Source: Parabacteroides faecis (GTDB lineage Bacteria > Bacteroidota > Bacteroidia > Bacteroidales > Tannerellaceae). Taken from it: a stretch of DNA of 64,000 nucleotides. Position numbers and translations under genes: made by a program. Within the stretch, counting starts at the first letter, position 1, and the number at the start of each line of letters is the position of its first letter. The DNA is taken from positions 248,001 to 312,000 of the forward strand of contig NZ_BMPB01000008.1 of assembly GCF_014647375.1 (NCBI RefSeq), read 5' to 3'. The notes beneath the pieces are model-generated. The model made no database searches. It was not told the origin of the DNA and saw only the letters and a program-made list of their open reading frames with translations. This document shows, piece after piece, positions 16,160-26,150 of this stretch.

Positions 16160-16480
16160 TTATTCTTCGTTTGCGGGCTGCCCGTTACTATCGTCGGGAT
16201 CGGCTGCATTGTTGAGATATTCAAGGAGAAATTTACCCGGTTTGAATTTGACACTGTTGCGGGCGGCGATCATAAAAGGGGTGTTGCATCTGGGATTTCT
16301 GCCCGGACGACCCGTCTGCTTCCAAAGAGAGAAAGTACCGAAGCCCATTAACATCACGCTGTCTTCCTGCAATAAGGCCTTCCCTACTTCCTCTTCCCAT
16401 ATTTCCAGACAGGCAATAATCTCTTTCCTCTTCAAATGCGACCTGTCACGGATTATTTCTATTAACTCTGCACGATTCAT
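16160..16480 (-). CDS. HU-family DNA-binding protein
   Basis: 106 aa. HU/IHF fold: N-terminal helices (MNRAELIEIIRDRSHLKRKE), LMGFGTFSLWKQTGRPGRNP with the DNA-intercalating arm (RNPRCNTPFMIAARNSVKFKPG). It ends with a short acidic tail (ADPDDSNGQPANEE). It lies between the putative tip adhesin and DUF3575 genes in the fimbrial unit. It is probably an architectural protein, perhaps assisting the nearby inversion sites. Confidence 0.9.
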   Translation of the reverse strand: MNRAELIEIIRDRSHLKRKEIIACLEIWEEEVGKALLQEDSVMLMGFGTFSLWKQTGRPGRNPRCNTPFMIAARNSVKFKPGKFLLEYLNNAADPDDSNGQPANEE

Positions 16481-16492
16481 AAAGTATGCTGT

Positions 16493-19330
16493 TTATTTTT
16501 TAATATCCCTTACACAACGATAGCTTGCCTTAGAACCTGCTCTCCACATCGACATACTTCCTGCAATATCTGCGGAATACCCCAAATAGACCCTATCTGA
16601 ACTATTGTTATTCGTATTATTAGGAGAATATTTATTCTTTGTACAACTAAAGATAGTAGCAGCCCGGTCTATCGCTTCATTCTTTCTGTTAGAGGTAAGA
16701 ATAGCCAATTCACGTTGGTTCGGCAATCGCCAGCCCTCTCCTTTCGATGCACACGGATTTATTAAACTTATTTCCGCTGCAGTCAGGCTCGTTTTATTAA
16801 TATCCCCCACTTCAATACCATCAGATACGCGTGCTTCTTCATCGAAGTTAGTATGTCCGAAGGTCAAAGCATGAGAAACGCTTGCCCGTTTTGCTGTCGG
16901 ATTTAAATTATCAAAATAAAGATATTGGTAAGTGTATCCATCCGATAATGTCGTTTCACTATGAGTTGCCAAAGCTGCAGTCCCCCCTGTTACACTTCTC
17001 AAATTACGGATACAACGATAACGTTTAACAGTCCCTTTATATCCTCCAGCGCTATTAGCAAAAGCAGTCGAACCACCCTCACTAGCCAAAAAGACTCTCT
17101 GATCGACTTGCGTATCTGCCATACCAGCATATATATGAGCAGTACTACTTGCATAAATATCTCCATGATCGAATTTATTTCTATTAACCAGGGTTACTTC
17201 TTCTGGTAAAACGTCATCCCCAATGAGATACTCGGTGTACTGATTGATCGCAGGAAGATACCAACGTAATTCATCAGCATCAATTTGTCCATTACCATTC
17301 AAATCCCGATTTTTATTCAAACAGCCAAAATCTGCAAAATAAACCTTTTTATTTCCGTCAGGCCAAAGAGTATTCGTAGCAAAATTCAGATAACTAGCCC
17401 ATGAATACGCTTTTTGCTGACCATAAAATCCAGGAAAACTTTTTGATAAATTTCCCCACGTATTATAACGCCCTTGTGACAGACTGTTCGCCCATCCAAC
17501 TCTTTCTCCCAGATTAGTAGCAATCTTCATATTGGGATTTTCCTGTGTCCATTCCGTACCCCAACCATTCACGTCATTATTTTCCATTCTATCCATATCA
17601 TACATCGTACAGATCGAACGCTGTGAGAATGTATAGGCTGCCGTACTGATAGAACTATTGCTTGATGTCTCATTATTCTTTATATAATTGGTACAAATCT
17701 GAAGTATGCGGGGTTGTTGGTTGACGAAATCACTTAACTTCACTGCCCCATTATAATTACCATTACCATCGCCATAAAAATACTCATCGATGAAACAAGT
17801 ATAATATACAATATCATTATCATCTGTCAAATCGTCACAAGCGTTATATAAATCAGTCTTAAACCCATCAGCATTCAAAAGACTTTTATCATTTGCCGAA
17901 TATTTATATTTCATAAAATCAGTAGCAACATTTCCTTCTGTATTCCTTCTATAAGTAACCCAATTGACATCATCATCACCGGGATGGAAACTGTTTTTAG
18001 GTGTAGAAGCATAGATCAGAAACTTTTCTTTAAATCGTTCCAAAGTACAACCTGCAGCAGTTCCGTCCGGAGAATATTTCTCTCTCAATTCCCGAATCGT
18101 CTTTTTTGAGAAAGAAATGATCGTAGTTTCAAAATGCGCATCAAAAATTATAGCATTATCAGTTGACACGAGCATATCCCCATCACCTGACCAGTTTTCG
18201 CTATCTGTTTGAACTTCGACAATCAGGTCGTCTACACCTCTGACATTGACCGTATAAACGTAACGGTTGTTACGAAGGATTTTGTAATTGTTATAGTCCG
18301 TTGCACCTCCGGTACCCCAATCTCCCAGATGTATATAATAGGTAACATAAGCGGTAACTTCTCTACCGGAGATGTCACCATTTACTGATTGCTCAGTTGT
18401 TCCCGAAAAAGTACCTTTCAATATTACATAAGTCGAATTTTCCGGTGCATTATCAAAGTTCTCAGAGCTATCAGACATCTTTTCCCGTTCATCACGGGTA
18501 GAAGCACTACCTTTTGCTTCCTTCTTGCTTTCCATCATCAGGAAAGAGAACGTTTTTTTACCATCTTCCTCCACGAAGACAGAACTTTTATTTGTGTTAT
18601 CATATGACATTCCGCTACACTCACCATTCTGCTCCAAAACGAACGACCGTTGAGGGATATTTTTCACCTGCCAGCTATCGACAATAAAAGTAGCCCCCGG
18701 AGTATTGCTATAAACTTTGAACTTTACAGACGACATGATCCTTTTCAAATCGATAAATCCGGAATTTCCCGATCGATCGACCACCCCATTTTCCGTAATG
18801 CAGCAGGCTCCTTTTTCGGTACTCTCTGTATTTCCAATAAAATAACCGCTCATCAGAAACTGTCCGTCCAGTACGGATGTGTTGTTTTCCTCCAGTTCGA
18901 TACACAACTCATTCAAGCCTTCCAACGTATTCACATTTTCCAACTGGTATGTCAGATCACCAAACACGGAACTCTTATAATTTGCCACCGCATACACATA
19001 TCTATCTCCGGTAGTTGTTTTCAACGTGACAGCGCCCATAGTCAATGCGTCGGCATCAAAGAAAAATGTATTGTCTACTTTCACCATACTGCCGCCATCT
19101 CTTTTAAAGATCAGTACAGCTAACGATCTGACCTGATCGTTCTCACTGATATCCGAAACTCTTGTCTCGATCTTCACCGGATCGGAGGTTCCGAATGTCA
19201 GCGTTGTAGTAACGGGCAGACCTTCTTCTACGATAATTTTTTTCGGTCCGATCAACGTCTCGTCCGTACAGGAGACGAATAACAGGAAGCCTGCCAACAG
19301 GTTGCATATATTTTTTATTGAATGTATCAT
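16493..19330 (-). CDS. large DUF4906-type fimbrial lipoprotein, putative tip adhesin
   Basis: 945 aa. Lipoprotein signal with lipobox (LLAGFLLFVSC). The N-terminal ~400 residues follow the fimbrillin plan: Ig-like strands, VRSLAVLIFKRDGG, and ANYKSS in the middle. A DUF4906-like region follows. The C-terminal ~250 residues include DENGNGQ-type text (LNKNRDLNGNGQIDADELRWYL) and a FISUMP-like end (GWRLPNQRELAIL, YRCVRDIKK). Large two-part proteins of this kind are usually fimbrial tip or adhesin subunits. It lies 12 bp before the HU gene, in the P2 unit. Confidence 0.75.
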   Translation of the reverse strand: MIHSIKNICNLLAGFLLFVSCTDETLIGPKKIIVEEGLPVTTTLTFGTSDPVKIETRVSDISENDQVRSLAVLIFKRDGGSMVKVDNTFFFDADALTMGAVTLKTTTGDRYVYAVANYKSSVFGDLTYQLENVNTLEGLNELCIELEENNTSVLDGQFLMSGYFIGNTESTEKGACCITENGVVDRSGNSGFIDLKRIMSSVKFKVYSNTPGATFIVDSWQVKNIPQRSFVLEQNGECSGMSYDNTNKSSVFVEEDGKKTFSFLMMESKKEAKGSASTRDEREKMSDSSENFDNAPENSTYVILKGTFSGTTEQSVNGDISGREVTAYVTYYIHLGDWGTGGATDYNNYKILRNNRYVYTVNVRGVDDLIVEVQTDSENWSGDGDMLVSTDNAIIFDAHFETTIISFSKKTIRELREKYSPDGTAAGCTLERFKEKFLIYASTPKNSFHPGDDDVNWVTYRRNTEGNVATDFMKYKYSANDKSLLNADGFKTDLYNACDDLTDDNDIVYYTCFIDEYFYGDGNGNYNGAVKLSDFVNQQPRILQICTNYIKNNETSSNSSISTAAYTFSQRSICTMYDMDRMENNDVNGWGTEWTQENPNMKIATNLGERVGWANSLSQGRYNTWGNLSKSFPGFYGQQKAYSWASYLNFATNTLWPDGNKKVYFADFGCLNKNRDLNGNGQIDADELRWYLPAINQYTEYLIGDDVLPEEVTLVNRNKFDHGDIYASSTAHIYAGMADTQVDQRVFLASEGGSTAFANSAGGYKGTVKRYRCIRNLRSVTGGTAALATHSETTLSDGYTYQYLYFDNLNPTAKRASVSHALTFGHTNFDEEARVSDGIEVGDINKTSLTAAEISLINPCASKGEGWRLPNQRELAILTSNRKNEAIDRAATIFSCTKNKYSPNNTNNNSSDRVYLGYSADIAGSMSMWRAGSKASYRCVRDIKK

Positions 19331-19374
19331 AGTTTTTTCTTTTTATCGGATTATTGATGTAATACGAGAAAATA

Positions 19375-20331
19375 TTAATTGAAAGTGATTTCGTCCTGTG
19401 TGATAGTGTTGATCGCATGCAGTTGGTAAGACAATTCTACTTCGTACTTCACGCTTATCTTTGCCTCGACCTCGATGTTGTAAGATACACCGTTTTCAAG
19501 AACCGTCACCGGTTGTCCGTTGCTCAGGAACGGTACAGAGATAGTCTTTTCCACTTCCTTCGGTGTGCTACCGTCTCCTTTATCAATGGTGATTACAACA
19601 TTTACATCGATGTTTGCCGCTTCCGTTTTGGTAGTGCAATACCAGAATGAAGAAACACCACCATCATAACGAGCTGCGCCATCCACATGAGCATTAATTT
19701 CCGGTATGATTTTAGAGTCACGGGCAATCTTTGCGTCGTAGCGGGTTGCTACCATCGTTACAACAGTATTCGAACCTGCGCCTTCCGCTTTAGCTGACAG
19801 ATTTACTACGACACGGGCAGTCAGTTGTTTCAGTTCCACGGTAACAGTACTTGCACTTCCAGATAAAGTAACGCCTTTGGAAATTCCAACTTTCACCAAA
19901 CCAGGAACACAACCTACTGTCTGATCTACAAATTCGTTGTATGTATAAAGATTGTCGAACAATGTCCAATCGTTATTATGCTGATCGAGATTAGCGATCA
20001 CGACTACGTCTGCTTTTCCTTCTTTTGTGCTGATATTGTCGATCGTTACAGTTTCATCCGTAAAAGAAGATGCTTCTTTTGTGAAACCGATGCGTTCGCC
20101 GGATTTGGAGTCGAAAACAGCTATCATATAACTGTCGATAGCAAATTCGTTGACATCGTTGTCAGCCTTTGTATTGATTCCGTTCGATACCATACGTACA
20201 GATAAAGATGTTTCACTGTTACTGTTTACACTTGCGTCTGTCATATTGTTGTCGATACCTTCTATTTCAGAAGAACAAGCTGCGAATGACAGCACCATTA
20301 AAATTGCCAGAATGATATTTTTTGTGTTCAT
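19375..20331 (-). CDS. fimbrillin-family lipoprotein
   Basis: 318 aa. Lipobox LSFAAC. The order of strands (SLSVRMVSNGINTKADND, IDSYMIAVFDSKSGERIGF, ADVVVIANLD, LKQLTARVVVNLSAKAEG, GVSYNIEVEAKISVKYEVEL) is that of Mfa1/FimA-like major or shaft subunits. It is the first gene of the second transcription unit (P2), with its own promoter at 20379-20386. Confidence 0.8.
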   Translation of the reverse strand: MNTKNIILAILMVLSFAACSSEIEGIDNNMTDASVNSNSETSLSVRMVSNGINTKADNDVNEFAIDSYMIAVFDSKSGERIGFTKEASSFTDETVTIDNISTKEGKADVVVIANLDQHNNDWTLFDNLYTYNEFVDQTVGCVPGLVKVGISKGVTLSGSASTVTVELKQLTARVVVNLSAKAEGAGSNTVVTMVATRYDAKIARDSKIIPEINAHVDGAARYDGGVSSFWYCTTKTEAANIDVNVVITIDKGDGSTPKEVEKTISVPFLSNGQPVTVLENGVSYNIEVEAKISVKYEVELSYQLHAINTITQDEITFN

Positions 20332-20378
20332 AGGAATGTATATTTGCGATTTAAAATTTTACCCTTACGATTACAATG

Positions 20379-20446
20379 CAAATGTACAGCCTTGCCCGAT
20401 AGCCGAAGTGCGGCAAATATTTCAGGCTGGAGAGGTATTTTTTAAA
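20379..20446 (-). promoter_or_regulatory. fimbrial promoter P2 with two direct-repeat operators
   Basis: Minus-strand -7 box TACATTTG (20379-20386). No TTG -33 is present. Instead GGCAAATATTTC begins at 20412 and GGTATTTTTTAAA at 20434, 22 bp apart, the first one 26 bp beyond the -7 box. The same elements with the same distances occur at promoter P1 (28810-28877), which points to a shared activator, probably the kinase/AraC hybrid at 28928-30895. Confidence 0.65.
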
Positions 20447-20450
20447 GCCG

Positions 20451-20564
20451 TGAAATTGATAAATATACCCTATGAAAACGATAAATACACCTTGTAAAAA
20501 AGAGCTTTCCGGACTCCGAAAAACAATAGAAAAAATATATTCTCATGAAATTGATAAAAATACC
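20451..20564 (+). repeat. plus-oriented copies of the fimbrial operator motif
   Basis: TGAAATTGATAAATATACC (20451-20469) and TGAAATTGATAAAAATACC (20546-20564) differ at one base. GATAAATACACC (20480-20491) starts 22 bp after GATAAATATACC (20458-20469). The 12-mer GATAAATATACC is exactly the complement of 28843-28854 in promoter P1. Further degenerate copies lie at about 20612-20630. This fills the 315-bp gap upstream of the fimbrillin gene. Confidence 0.65.
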
Positions 20565-20646
20565 GCCGACTGATAATTTCCGATGTTTGCAACGAACGCC
20601 ACCTTTCGGTCGGTATTTATTAAAAGTACCCCACAGGATTGAAGGA

Positions 20647-21426
20647 TTATTCGATCTCCGGGCGGTCGTCACCACCTCCTCCGCTCGGTGCATCAGGTTC
20701 AATAGGGGCAGTAGGGTCACCCGAAACCGGAGGTACCGATTGTTTCAATACCTGCTGTTTGTAATGTACGATTTCCTGATTTTGCACCGCGATCAATGCT
20801 TTATAATCGGTATCCCCTTCGATAACGGCATACGCATTGATCAGTTTGACTACTTCCAGATAAACTTCATCCGTTACTTTACGTGCTTCCTTCAACGTAT
20901 ACTCCGGATTTGACAGCCGTTCATCGTTGCGGCTGGCAGTATAGGAACGTACGTAGCTGTTCGATTGTTTCAACTGGTTGATAAACGAACCGAGTGCCAG
21001 TTTTTGCACCTGGTCGGCATATTTATTTTCCATATCGTCGATAAAATTGATCAGGAGACCGGTTTCTTTGTCCAGTTGTGTCTTCACATTGATATTGTAG
21101 TCCTTGATTATCTGATTGATTTCGCGTGCGGCATTCTGAATCTCCGGATCAGAGACGGTGAGCTGTGCCTTCACGATACTTTTTATGCCGACATAGAGAG
21201 AGTCGCGGCGACGGTCGTACTCGACGATCTTGTCGGTATTGAGACTTTTACGGGAGATAGTCAATGCTTCGTCTTCGTGGTCGATGGCCTGTTTGTAACG
21301 GGTCAATACTTCGGCGACCTTATTTTTTACTTTCGTATCCGCTTCAATGCGGTTATAAAAGTCGGTGTTATAAAGAAAATGAGCCCCGTTGTTCATACGG
21401 GGCAAGCTGATTGTGCTTATTTCCAT
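20647..21426 (-). CDS. DUF6261-family protein with Gly-rich DRPEIE tail
   Basis: 259 aa, no signal peptide, mostly helical (MEISTISLPRMNNGAHFLYN at the start, then long alpha segments). The C-terminus is a Pro/Gly linker ending SGGGGDDRPEIE. The HU-like protein at 58968-59423 ends with an almost identical tail (GGGSDRPEIE) although the rest is unrelated. It lies between the two fimbrial transcription units, after a terminator-like hairpin (21562-21609). It may be an insertion into the locus; function unknown. Confidence 0.75.
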   Translation of the reverse strand: MEISTISLPRMNNGAHFLYNTDFYNRIEADTKVKNKVAEVLTRYKQAIDHEDEALTISRKSLNTDKIVEYDRRRDSLYVGIKSIVKAQLTVSDPEIQNAAREINQIIKDYNINVKTQLDKETGLLINFIDDMENKYADQVQKLALGSFINQLKQSNSYVRSYTASRNDERLSNPEYTLKEARKVTDEVYLEVVKLINAYAVIEGDTDYKALIAVQNQEIVHYKQQVLKQSVPPVSGDPTAPIEPDAPSGGGGDDRPEIE

Positions 21427-21561
21427 GATCTTCTGTTTTTATATGAATATTCTGTTTGTTTTATGTTTCTGATATTGCCCGGCAAGTGTGGAGACGGAAA
21501 CGTGCGTCAAACATCCCGCGCCATTGTGCTGAACGAAAAAACGATTGTTTTTTAATCCAAA

Positions 21562-21609
21562 CCGCCGGAAAGGAGGCCCTGACGGACGTTACTACCTCCC
21601 AACCGGCGG
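21562..21609 (-). terminator. hairpin ending the first fimbrial transcription unit
   Basis: On the minus strand CCGCCGG...GGGAGG pairs with CCTCC...CCGGCGG. The stem is GC-rich with an unpaired centre and is followed by TTTGGATTAAAAAACA. The tail is not a perfect U-run, so it may be a partial terminator. It lies 75 bp after the stop of the gene ending at 21684. Confidence 0.6.
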
Positions 21610-21683
21610 AACGGACATGGCTTGGCTCGTTTCCGGCACCAAACCTCCGAGGTGAAGAAATCGACGTGTGTCAATCTGCATTC

Positions 21684-22874
21684 TCAATTTACCTCTGTCT
21701 TCTGTGTTTCGACTTCCCAGTCGTCAGCACTAATCGTAGCCAAGGCTTTGGCATTCTCTCTGTATGTTTCATCACTGGAACCTCGTCCGGCAATCGTCGC
21801 ACTGATACGGATCACGTAGTTGCGAAGTACGCCGGAAAGGTTTTTACCTTGTGTATCTGTCATATTTTTAAGCCGAACAAAGAAATAACGATCCGACAAG
21901 ATCGGCGTGTCTTCGTCCTTATGGAGGATATCGCCTTTCAGGATGATCGTTGTAGGATTCACGCCTGTATTTTCGGTGACGTAGCATTGTATCTTAGGGG
22001 CATCGACCGGCGGATAACTGCTGTTTTCCGTCAGTATCGGGGCATCGGCTTCGGTAACAGATAACAAGTCGAGTGTGGATAAATATCCCTGGTCGTTTGT
22101 AGCGCGTCCATTCTTATAATCGCCTTCCTTCCATTCCACTTTATGCAGTGCGTCATCCACCAGGGCGGCGGCACTTTTCGCATCGACCACATAGATCCGT
22201 TTCAAACGAAAGCGGGCACCTTCGGTTTTCAGGTCGGCAGCATCCGCTTCGCGCCATTCCAGGTCGATATTTTCGATATCGATGCGGCTGGCGGTGCGAT
22301 AGACCGACACAGGATTGGTACTGTAAAAGGCATCGGCCGGAACATCTTTGAATGTTTCTGTCGACCCGATGTAGTTGTTGCCCGGTTTCAGTTTGGTGAG
22401 ATCTATAAAGTGGCTACACATCGGCTGGTTATCCACCCGAATATCTTCGAGCTTAATATACTGTTCCCTCAACTCTTTTATGTTTGTAAAGTTGGGCTTG
22501 CCGACATTGACGAGCACCGCATATATATACTTCGTATCGCTCTTGGCTGCAATACGTATCGTGTCGGGTGTAGCACCGCTGACATTCGCATAATCCACGT
22601 ATGCCGAAGCCAGCAGCGTGCTATCCTCCCGGAACACAGCGGCAAATATGTTGTTGATCTTGTCTTCGCCTTTCCTCATCAGATGATCTTCACCCGTTGC
22701 GCCTTTTGTCGTGCTTTTCGCGGCACTTTTCGTCAATATCGAGCCGGGGGCAACCGACAAGGTCAGTGTCGCATCCTGCGGAACGATCACTTCGGGCTCC
22801 TCCTCGCCGGGAGCGGAACAGGCGGCCAGCAATGCCGCCGCCAGTAGAAAGAATATACTTTTGATCGGTTTCAT
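21684..22874 (-). CDS. fimbrillin-like lipoprotein (minor subunit)
   Basis: 396 aa. Lipobox LLAAC. Strand order DATLTLSVAPGS, INNIFAAVFREDSTLLA, KYIYAVLVNVGK and YVIRISATIAGRGSS near the end are the repeated features of this locus. The segment TASRIDIENIDLEW matches TARVEMRNIE and TAARVYLNRLYL of its neighbours, showing common descent. Probably a minor pilus subunit. It is the last gene of the P1 unit. Confidence 0.78.
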   Translation of the reverse strand: MKPIKSIFFLLAAALLAACSAPGEEEPEVIVPQDATLTLSVAPGSILTKSAAKSTTKGATGEDHLMRKGEDKINNIFAAVFREDSTLLASAYVDYANVSGATPDTIRIAAKSDTKYIYAVLVNVGKPNFTNIKELREQYIKLEDIRVDNQPMCSHFIDLTKLKPGNNYIGSTETFKDVPADAFYSTNPVSVYRTASRIDIENIDLEWREADAADLKTEGARFRLKRIYVVDAKSAAALVDDALHKVEWKEGDYKNGRATNDQGYLSTLDLLSVTEADAPILTENSSYPPVDAPKIQCYVTENTGVNPTTIILKGDILHKDEDTPILSDRYFFVRLKNMTDTQGKNLSGVLRNYVIRISATIAGRGSSDETYRENAKALATISADDWEVETQKTEVN

Positions 22875-22885
22875 ATCTTTTTCTT

Positions 22886-24007
22886 TTATTTTATTTCTTC
22901 GGTTTGATGTACGGAGCCCCAGCCTGCCACTTCGACACGGACGTCGAGCGAGGCTTCGTCACTCTCGAAGCTGGTGCCTGAGAAGGTGACGTAGAGGCGG
23001 TAGATATAGTTTCGTTTCACATAATTGTGATCGTAGCCGTTCTGCACGCCGTTGCGGTTGACAGGCGACGTAAAGATGCGGGTCTGGTTCGTCTCCACCA
23101 AGGTAGCTTTGACGATCAATAGCGTCGGGGACGCATCGGACGAACTGTTCTCGAAAACGTAGTTGCTGTAAGCAGGCGACAACCAGGGGCTGTTGTCGCT
23201 GACCGTCCGGTTGAAGTCCGCCCCGAGATAATCTACCGGATGCGAACCCTCGGCAAAGGAGGAAGCCGCTTCGGAAGCACCTGCACCATAGACCAGGGCA
23301 GCATCGGCGGCTTCGGCTTCGACATCTCCCCAATCGGCTTCGCTGAAATAACGGGAGTTGCTTTTGACGTTGGCAAGCGTGATATGGTCGATACGCACGG
23401 TCTTGCCTTCGAGAGGCGTACCGGCGAAATTAGTTTCGATGTTGCGCATTTCCACACGGGCGGCAATGCGGGTGAGTTGCAAAGGGCTGGAGATATTATC
23501 CACGTTCGTACCTGAGGTGTAGCCGATCAGGTTGTCCTCCCCTTTCTCCAACGCCTGTGTCGAGCGGATCACCTGCGTACTGAAAGTGAGCGAGCTTTGC
23601 GACTGCGTGGCAAGCCCCGCCAGACGCGACTGCAATCCGGCGTAACTGCCTACCGTCCCGTCGAGGTCTGCAGGCACGTTCGCCAGTACGACAAGCAGGA
23701 TGCGTTCGGCACTGGTTTCTATATCGGTTATGGCGAGCATCGAAAGATCAGGATCGTCGTTACGCCGGTAGCCGATCAGGGTGGAACCGTCGCTGTTGAA
23801 GACGTAGGCGGACAGGTCGTGTATGTCGCTTTCACCGGGCAGCGCGTTCGGATCGTCGGTCGCCTTGCTTCCCGCCTGGCTGCGCAATTGCAGCCCGACG
23901 GAAAGACGCGCCTGTTCAAGCGGCGGAGTTACTGGTCCGTCGTCTTTTGCACAGGAGGCCAACAAAGTGGATACAGATACGAATAAAAATATTTTATGTA
24001 GGATCAT
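22886..24007 (-). CDS. fimbrillin-like lipoprotein (minor subunit)
   Basis: 373 aa. Lipobox TLLASC. Fimbrillin plan: LSVGLQLRSQAGSKATDD, IHDLSAYVFNSDGSTLIGY, LVVLANVPADLDG, RIAARVEMRNIETNF, HNYVKRNYIYRLYVTFSG near the C-terminus. Gap to the next gene is 11 bp, so they are co-transcribed. Higher GC than the flanking subunit at 24942-26117. Confidence 0.78.
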   Translation of the reverse strand: MILHKIFLFVSVSTLLASCAKDDGPVTPPLEQARLSVGLQLRSQAGSKATDDPNALPGESDIHDLSAYVFNSDGSTLIGYRRNDDPDLSMLAITDIETSAERILLVVLANVPADLDGTVGSYAGLQSRLAGLATQSQSSLTFSTQVIRSTQALEKGEDNLIGYTSGTNVDNISSPLQLTRIAARVEMRNIETNFAGTPLEGKTVRIDHITLANVKSNSRYFSEADWGDVEAEAADAALVYGAGASEAASSFAEGSHPVDYLGADFNRTVSDNSPWLSPAYSNYVFENSSSDASPTLLIVKATLVETNQTRIFTSPVNRNGVQNGYDHNYVKRNYIYRLYVTFSGTSFESDEASLDVRVEVAGWGSVHQTEEIK

Positions 24008-24034
24008 TGTCTGTTCGATTTAATGGGGATTGAT

Positions 24035-24940
24035 TTAAAATTCGATATGATCGTCTATGGTGCCCCAGGGACGGACGGTCTGCCGGACGGAAAGCAAGGC
24101 TCCGTTTTCGCCGAAGCGCAGGACAACATACAGGATACCGGCTTCGGGAGCGACCAGCGGATCACCGTCGTCATCGTGGGTGGCGATACCGAGCGTCTGA
24201 TTTTCGGCGGTCAGTTCGACGTTGATATTTTCACCGGCACACATGCGGTAGTTGGGCGCGAAATATTCGTTGTCGGCATCCCATCCGGCATCGGGATGGT
24301 AATAGACGCTATCGCCGGTCAGGTTACCCCGGTAGTCGAAGGCGTTCAACGTGCGGTTGACGTAGTAGTTGCAGTCGGCTTCACCGGGGACGGCGGAGGG
24401 GACGTTTTTTTGCAGGGCGTATTTGATATCCTGCGTCAGGATATTGACCTGCGAGAGTTTGGGGCGTACCACGATAGTATCGTCCGCCGCCAGGCCGCCC
24501 CCGGCTTTCGTCTGCACGAGGCGGCTGCCGTAAAAAAGGTCGTCGGGCTTTTGAGCCAGACCATCACGGCTTTTAAGTATCACCCTTAGTTCTTCTATCA
24601 ACTCGCTTTCCGTTACAGTCTGGTTGCCTCCGGCAACGTTCCCCCAGGCTATCACATGCAGATTACGGTCTTCCGGATAATTCAGTCTTATTTCCTGATG
24701 GTCGTGTATCTGGGCTTCCGTCATACGGACGGTTTCCAGATACTCGTACCCTTCATCGAAAACATAGAGGGAGGCATCGTTAAGCGCGCTTGCGGTGACG
24801 TCGTCGCCTTTGGCGTTCTCCGCTTTCAGTGTCAGCTTGTAGCAGGGGGCCATATCTTCGTGGATACAACCGGTCAGGGTAAGGGTGGCGGCACATACGG
24901 CGGCAACCAGCCATCTATGGATATGATCGATCTGTTTCAT
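24035..24940 (-). CDS. FimB/Mfa2-family fimbrial anchor lipoprotein
   Basis: 301 aa. Lipobox TLTGC followed by IHEDMAPCYKLTLKAEN. The motifs ASLYVFDEGYEYLETVRM, NLHVIAWGN and GDPLVAPEAGILYVVLRFG are typical of the FimB/Mfa2 (DUF5119-like) family, whose members cap and anchor the pilus in the outer membrane. It is separated from the gene upstream by one base. The identification is more specific than for the neighbouring subunits. Confidence 0.85.
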   Translation of the reverse strand: MKQIDHIHRWLVAAVCAATLTLTGCIHEDMAPCYKLTLKAENAKGDDVTASALNDASLYVFDEGYEYLETVRMTEAQIHDHQEIRLNYPEDRNLHVIAWGNVAGGNQTVTESELIEELRVILKSRDGLAQKPDDLFYGSRLVQTKAGGGLAADDTIVVRPKLSQVNILTQDIKYALQKNVPSAVPGEADCNYYVNRTLNAFDYRGNLTGDSVYYHPDAGWDADNEYFAPNYRMCAGENINVELTAENQTLGIATHDDDGDPLVAPEAGILYVVLRFGENGALLSVRQTVRPWGTIDDHIEF

Positions 24941-24941
24941 A

Positions 24942-26117
24942 TTATAATTCGAAATCTTCGTCTATGGTTATTTTGTCTAAATCCTTACCGTCCCAGCTTT
25001 GGATCTTGAGGATAGCGGATAGGTCGGTATTCTCCTGATTGACTCCCGGGGCGTATGAACCTTTACCGGTGATGTGTGCAGATAGCTTGTAAACGGTATT
25101 CGGCTTTACGCCTTTTTCCAGTTTGACGCGGTAATAGCGATCTGAAAGGACAGTCTTATTGTTCACGCTGTCATAAAGATCTCCTGTTATATAAAGGATT
25201 ACGGGAGCAGCGTCGTCTTTAGTCTGAGAATTGGTGGTGACATAGAAATTTGCATGTTTTAAATCAATCACATTTTCATTCTCACCGAAGTAACTTGTCC
25301 CCATTCCTTCATCCATAAAATCGTAAAAGGGTATTACCGACTTATTTACATTTCCTTTGGCAATATCTCCTCCTTCTACTATCAACCCGAGGTCTTCTAT
25401 ACCACAGTAATATTTATCTTCGACACATTCTATCGGATGCGTTGCAACTCCTTCCGGCAGCCAGGTCGATGTATCGAACAGGTAAGTCCGCTGACGCACA
25501 TTTGCAACGAATACACGTTTTATTTTGAATTTAAGACCTGAAATAGATTTAAGATCGGGATCCTTCCAGTTGAAGGAAAGTTCACTTAGTTCGATTCTGG
25601 ATACAACACGTTTTACCTTTGCCGTAATGGTCGTCTCTTTGTTATCGATCGTTATATCTTCGTCTACGTAACTCATAGGAAACCCAAATTCCGACGCCAA
25701 AATCATATCGTCAGGCTGAAAGAAATCAGCAGATATATAATCATAATAGTCTGTTGCTTTAAAAGAAGATATTTCGACCGTATTCGCCATCACAAGCATT
25801 CTATATGTTCCGGTTTTCAGGTTGATAGGTTCCGATGTGTATTCATATTTATCAATATAACCCTTAAATTCAGTCAAACAATATCCATGCCCGACTACTT
25901 CATTATTCTGCTTATCGATAAAAACAATTGTCATATTCCGGATCACATTTTCCATGGAGGATAAGAATGCTTTAGTTGCGGCAATCCCATCCACCGACAC
26001 CGAGACTGTGACAGATGCGTCCTCTCCACCCAGGGTCGGGGATGGTTCTTCTTCGTGTGAGCAGGCTGCTAGCAACAGGCTAGATAAGAGCGTGATATAT
26101 AATTTAAAATGTTTCAT
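24942..26117 (-). CDS. fimbrillin-like lipoprotein (minor subunit)
   Basis: 391 aa. Lipobox LLLAAC followed by SHEEEPSPTLGGED. SVTVSVSVDGIAATKAF, IRNMTIVFIDKQNN, YRMLVMANTVEI, KRVVSRIELSELSFNW and PNTVYKLSAHITGKGSY are the fimbrillin core elements. More AT-rich than its neighbours, hinting at a different origin or a variable subunit. Confidence 0.78.
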   Translation of the reverse strand: MKHFKLYITLLSSLLLAACSHEEEPSPTLGGEDASVTVSVSVDGIAATKAFLSSMENVIRNMTIVFIDKQNNEVVGHGYCLTEFKGYIDKYEYTSEPINLKTGTYRMLVMANTVEISSFKATDYYDYISADFFQPDDMILASEFGFPMSYVDEDITIDNKETTITAKVKRVVSRIELSELSFNWKDPDLKSISGLKFKIKRVFVANVRQRTYLFDTSTWLPEGVATHPIECVEDKYYCGIEDLGLIVEGGDIAKGNVNKSVIPFYDFMDEGMGTSYFGENENVIDLKHANFYVTTNSQTKDDAAPVILYITGDLYDSVNNKTVLSDRYYRVKLEKGVKPNTVYKLSAHITGKGSYAPGVNQENTDLSAILKIQSWDGKDLDKITIDEDFEL

Positions 26118-26150
26118 GTCTGTATTGTATTATCTAACTTATTTTCGGAA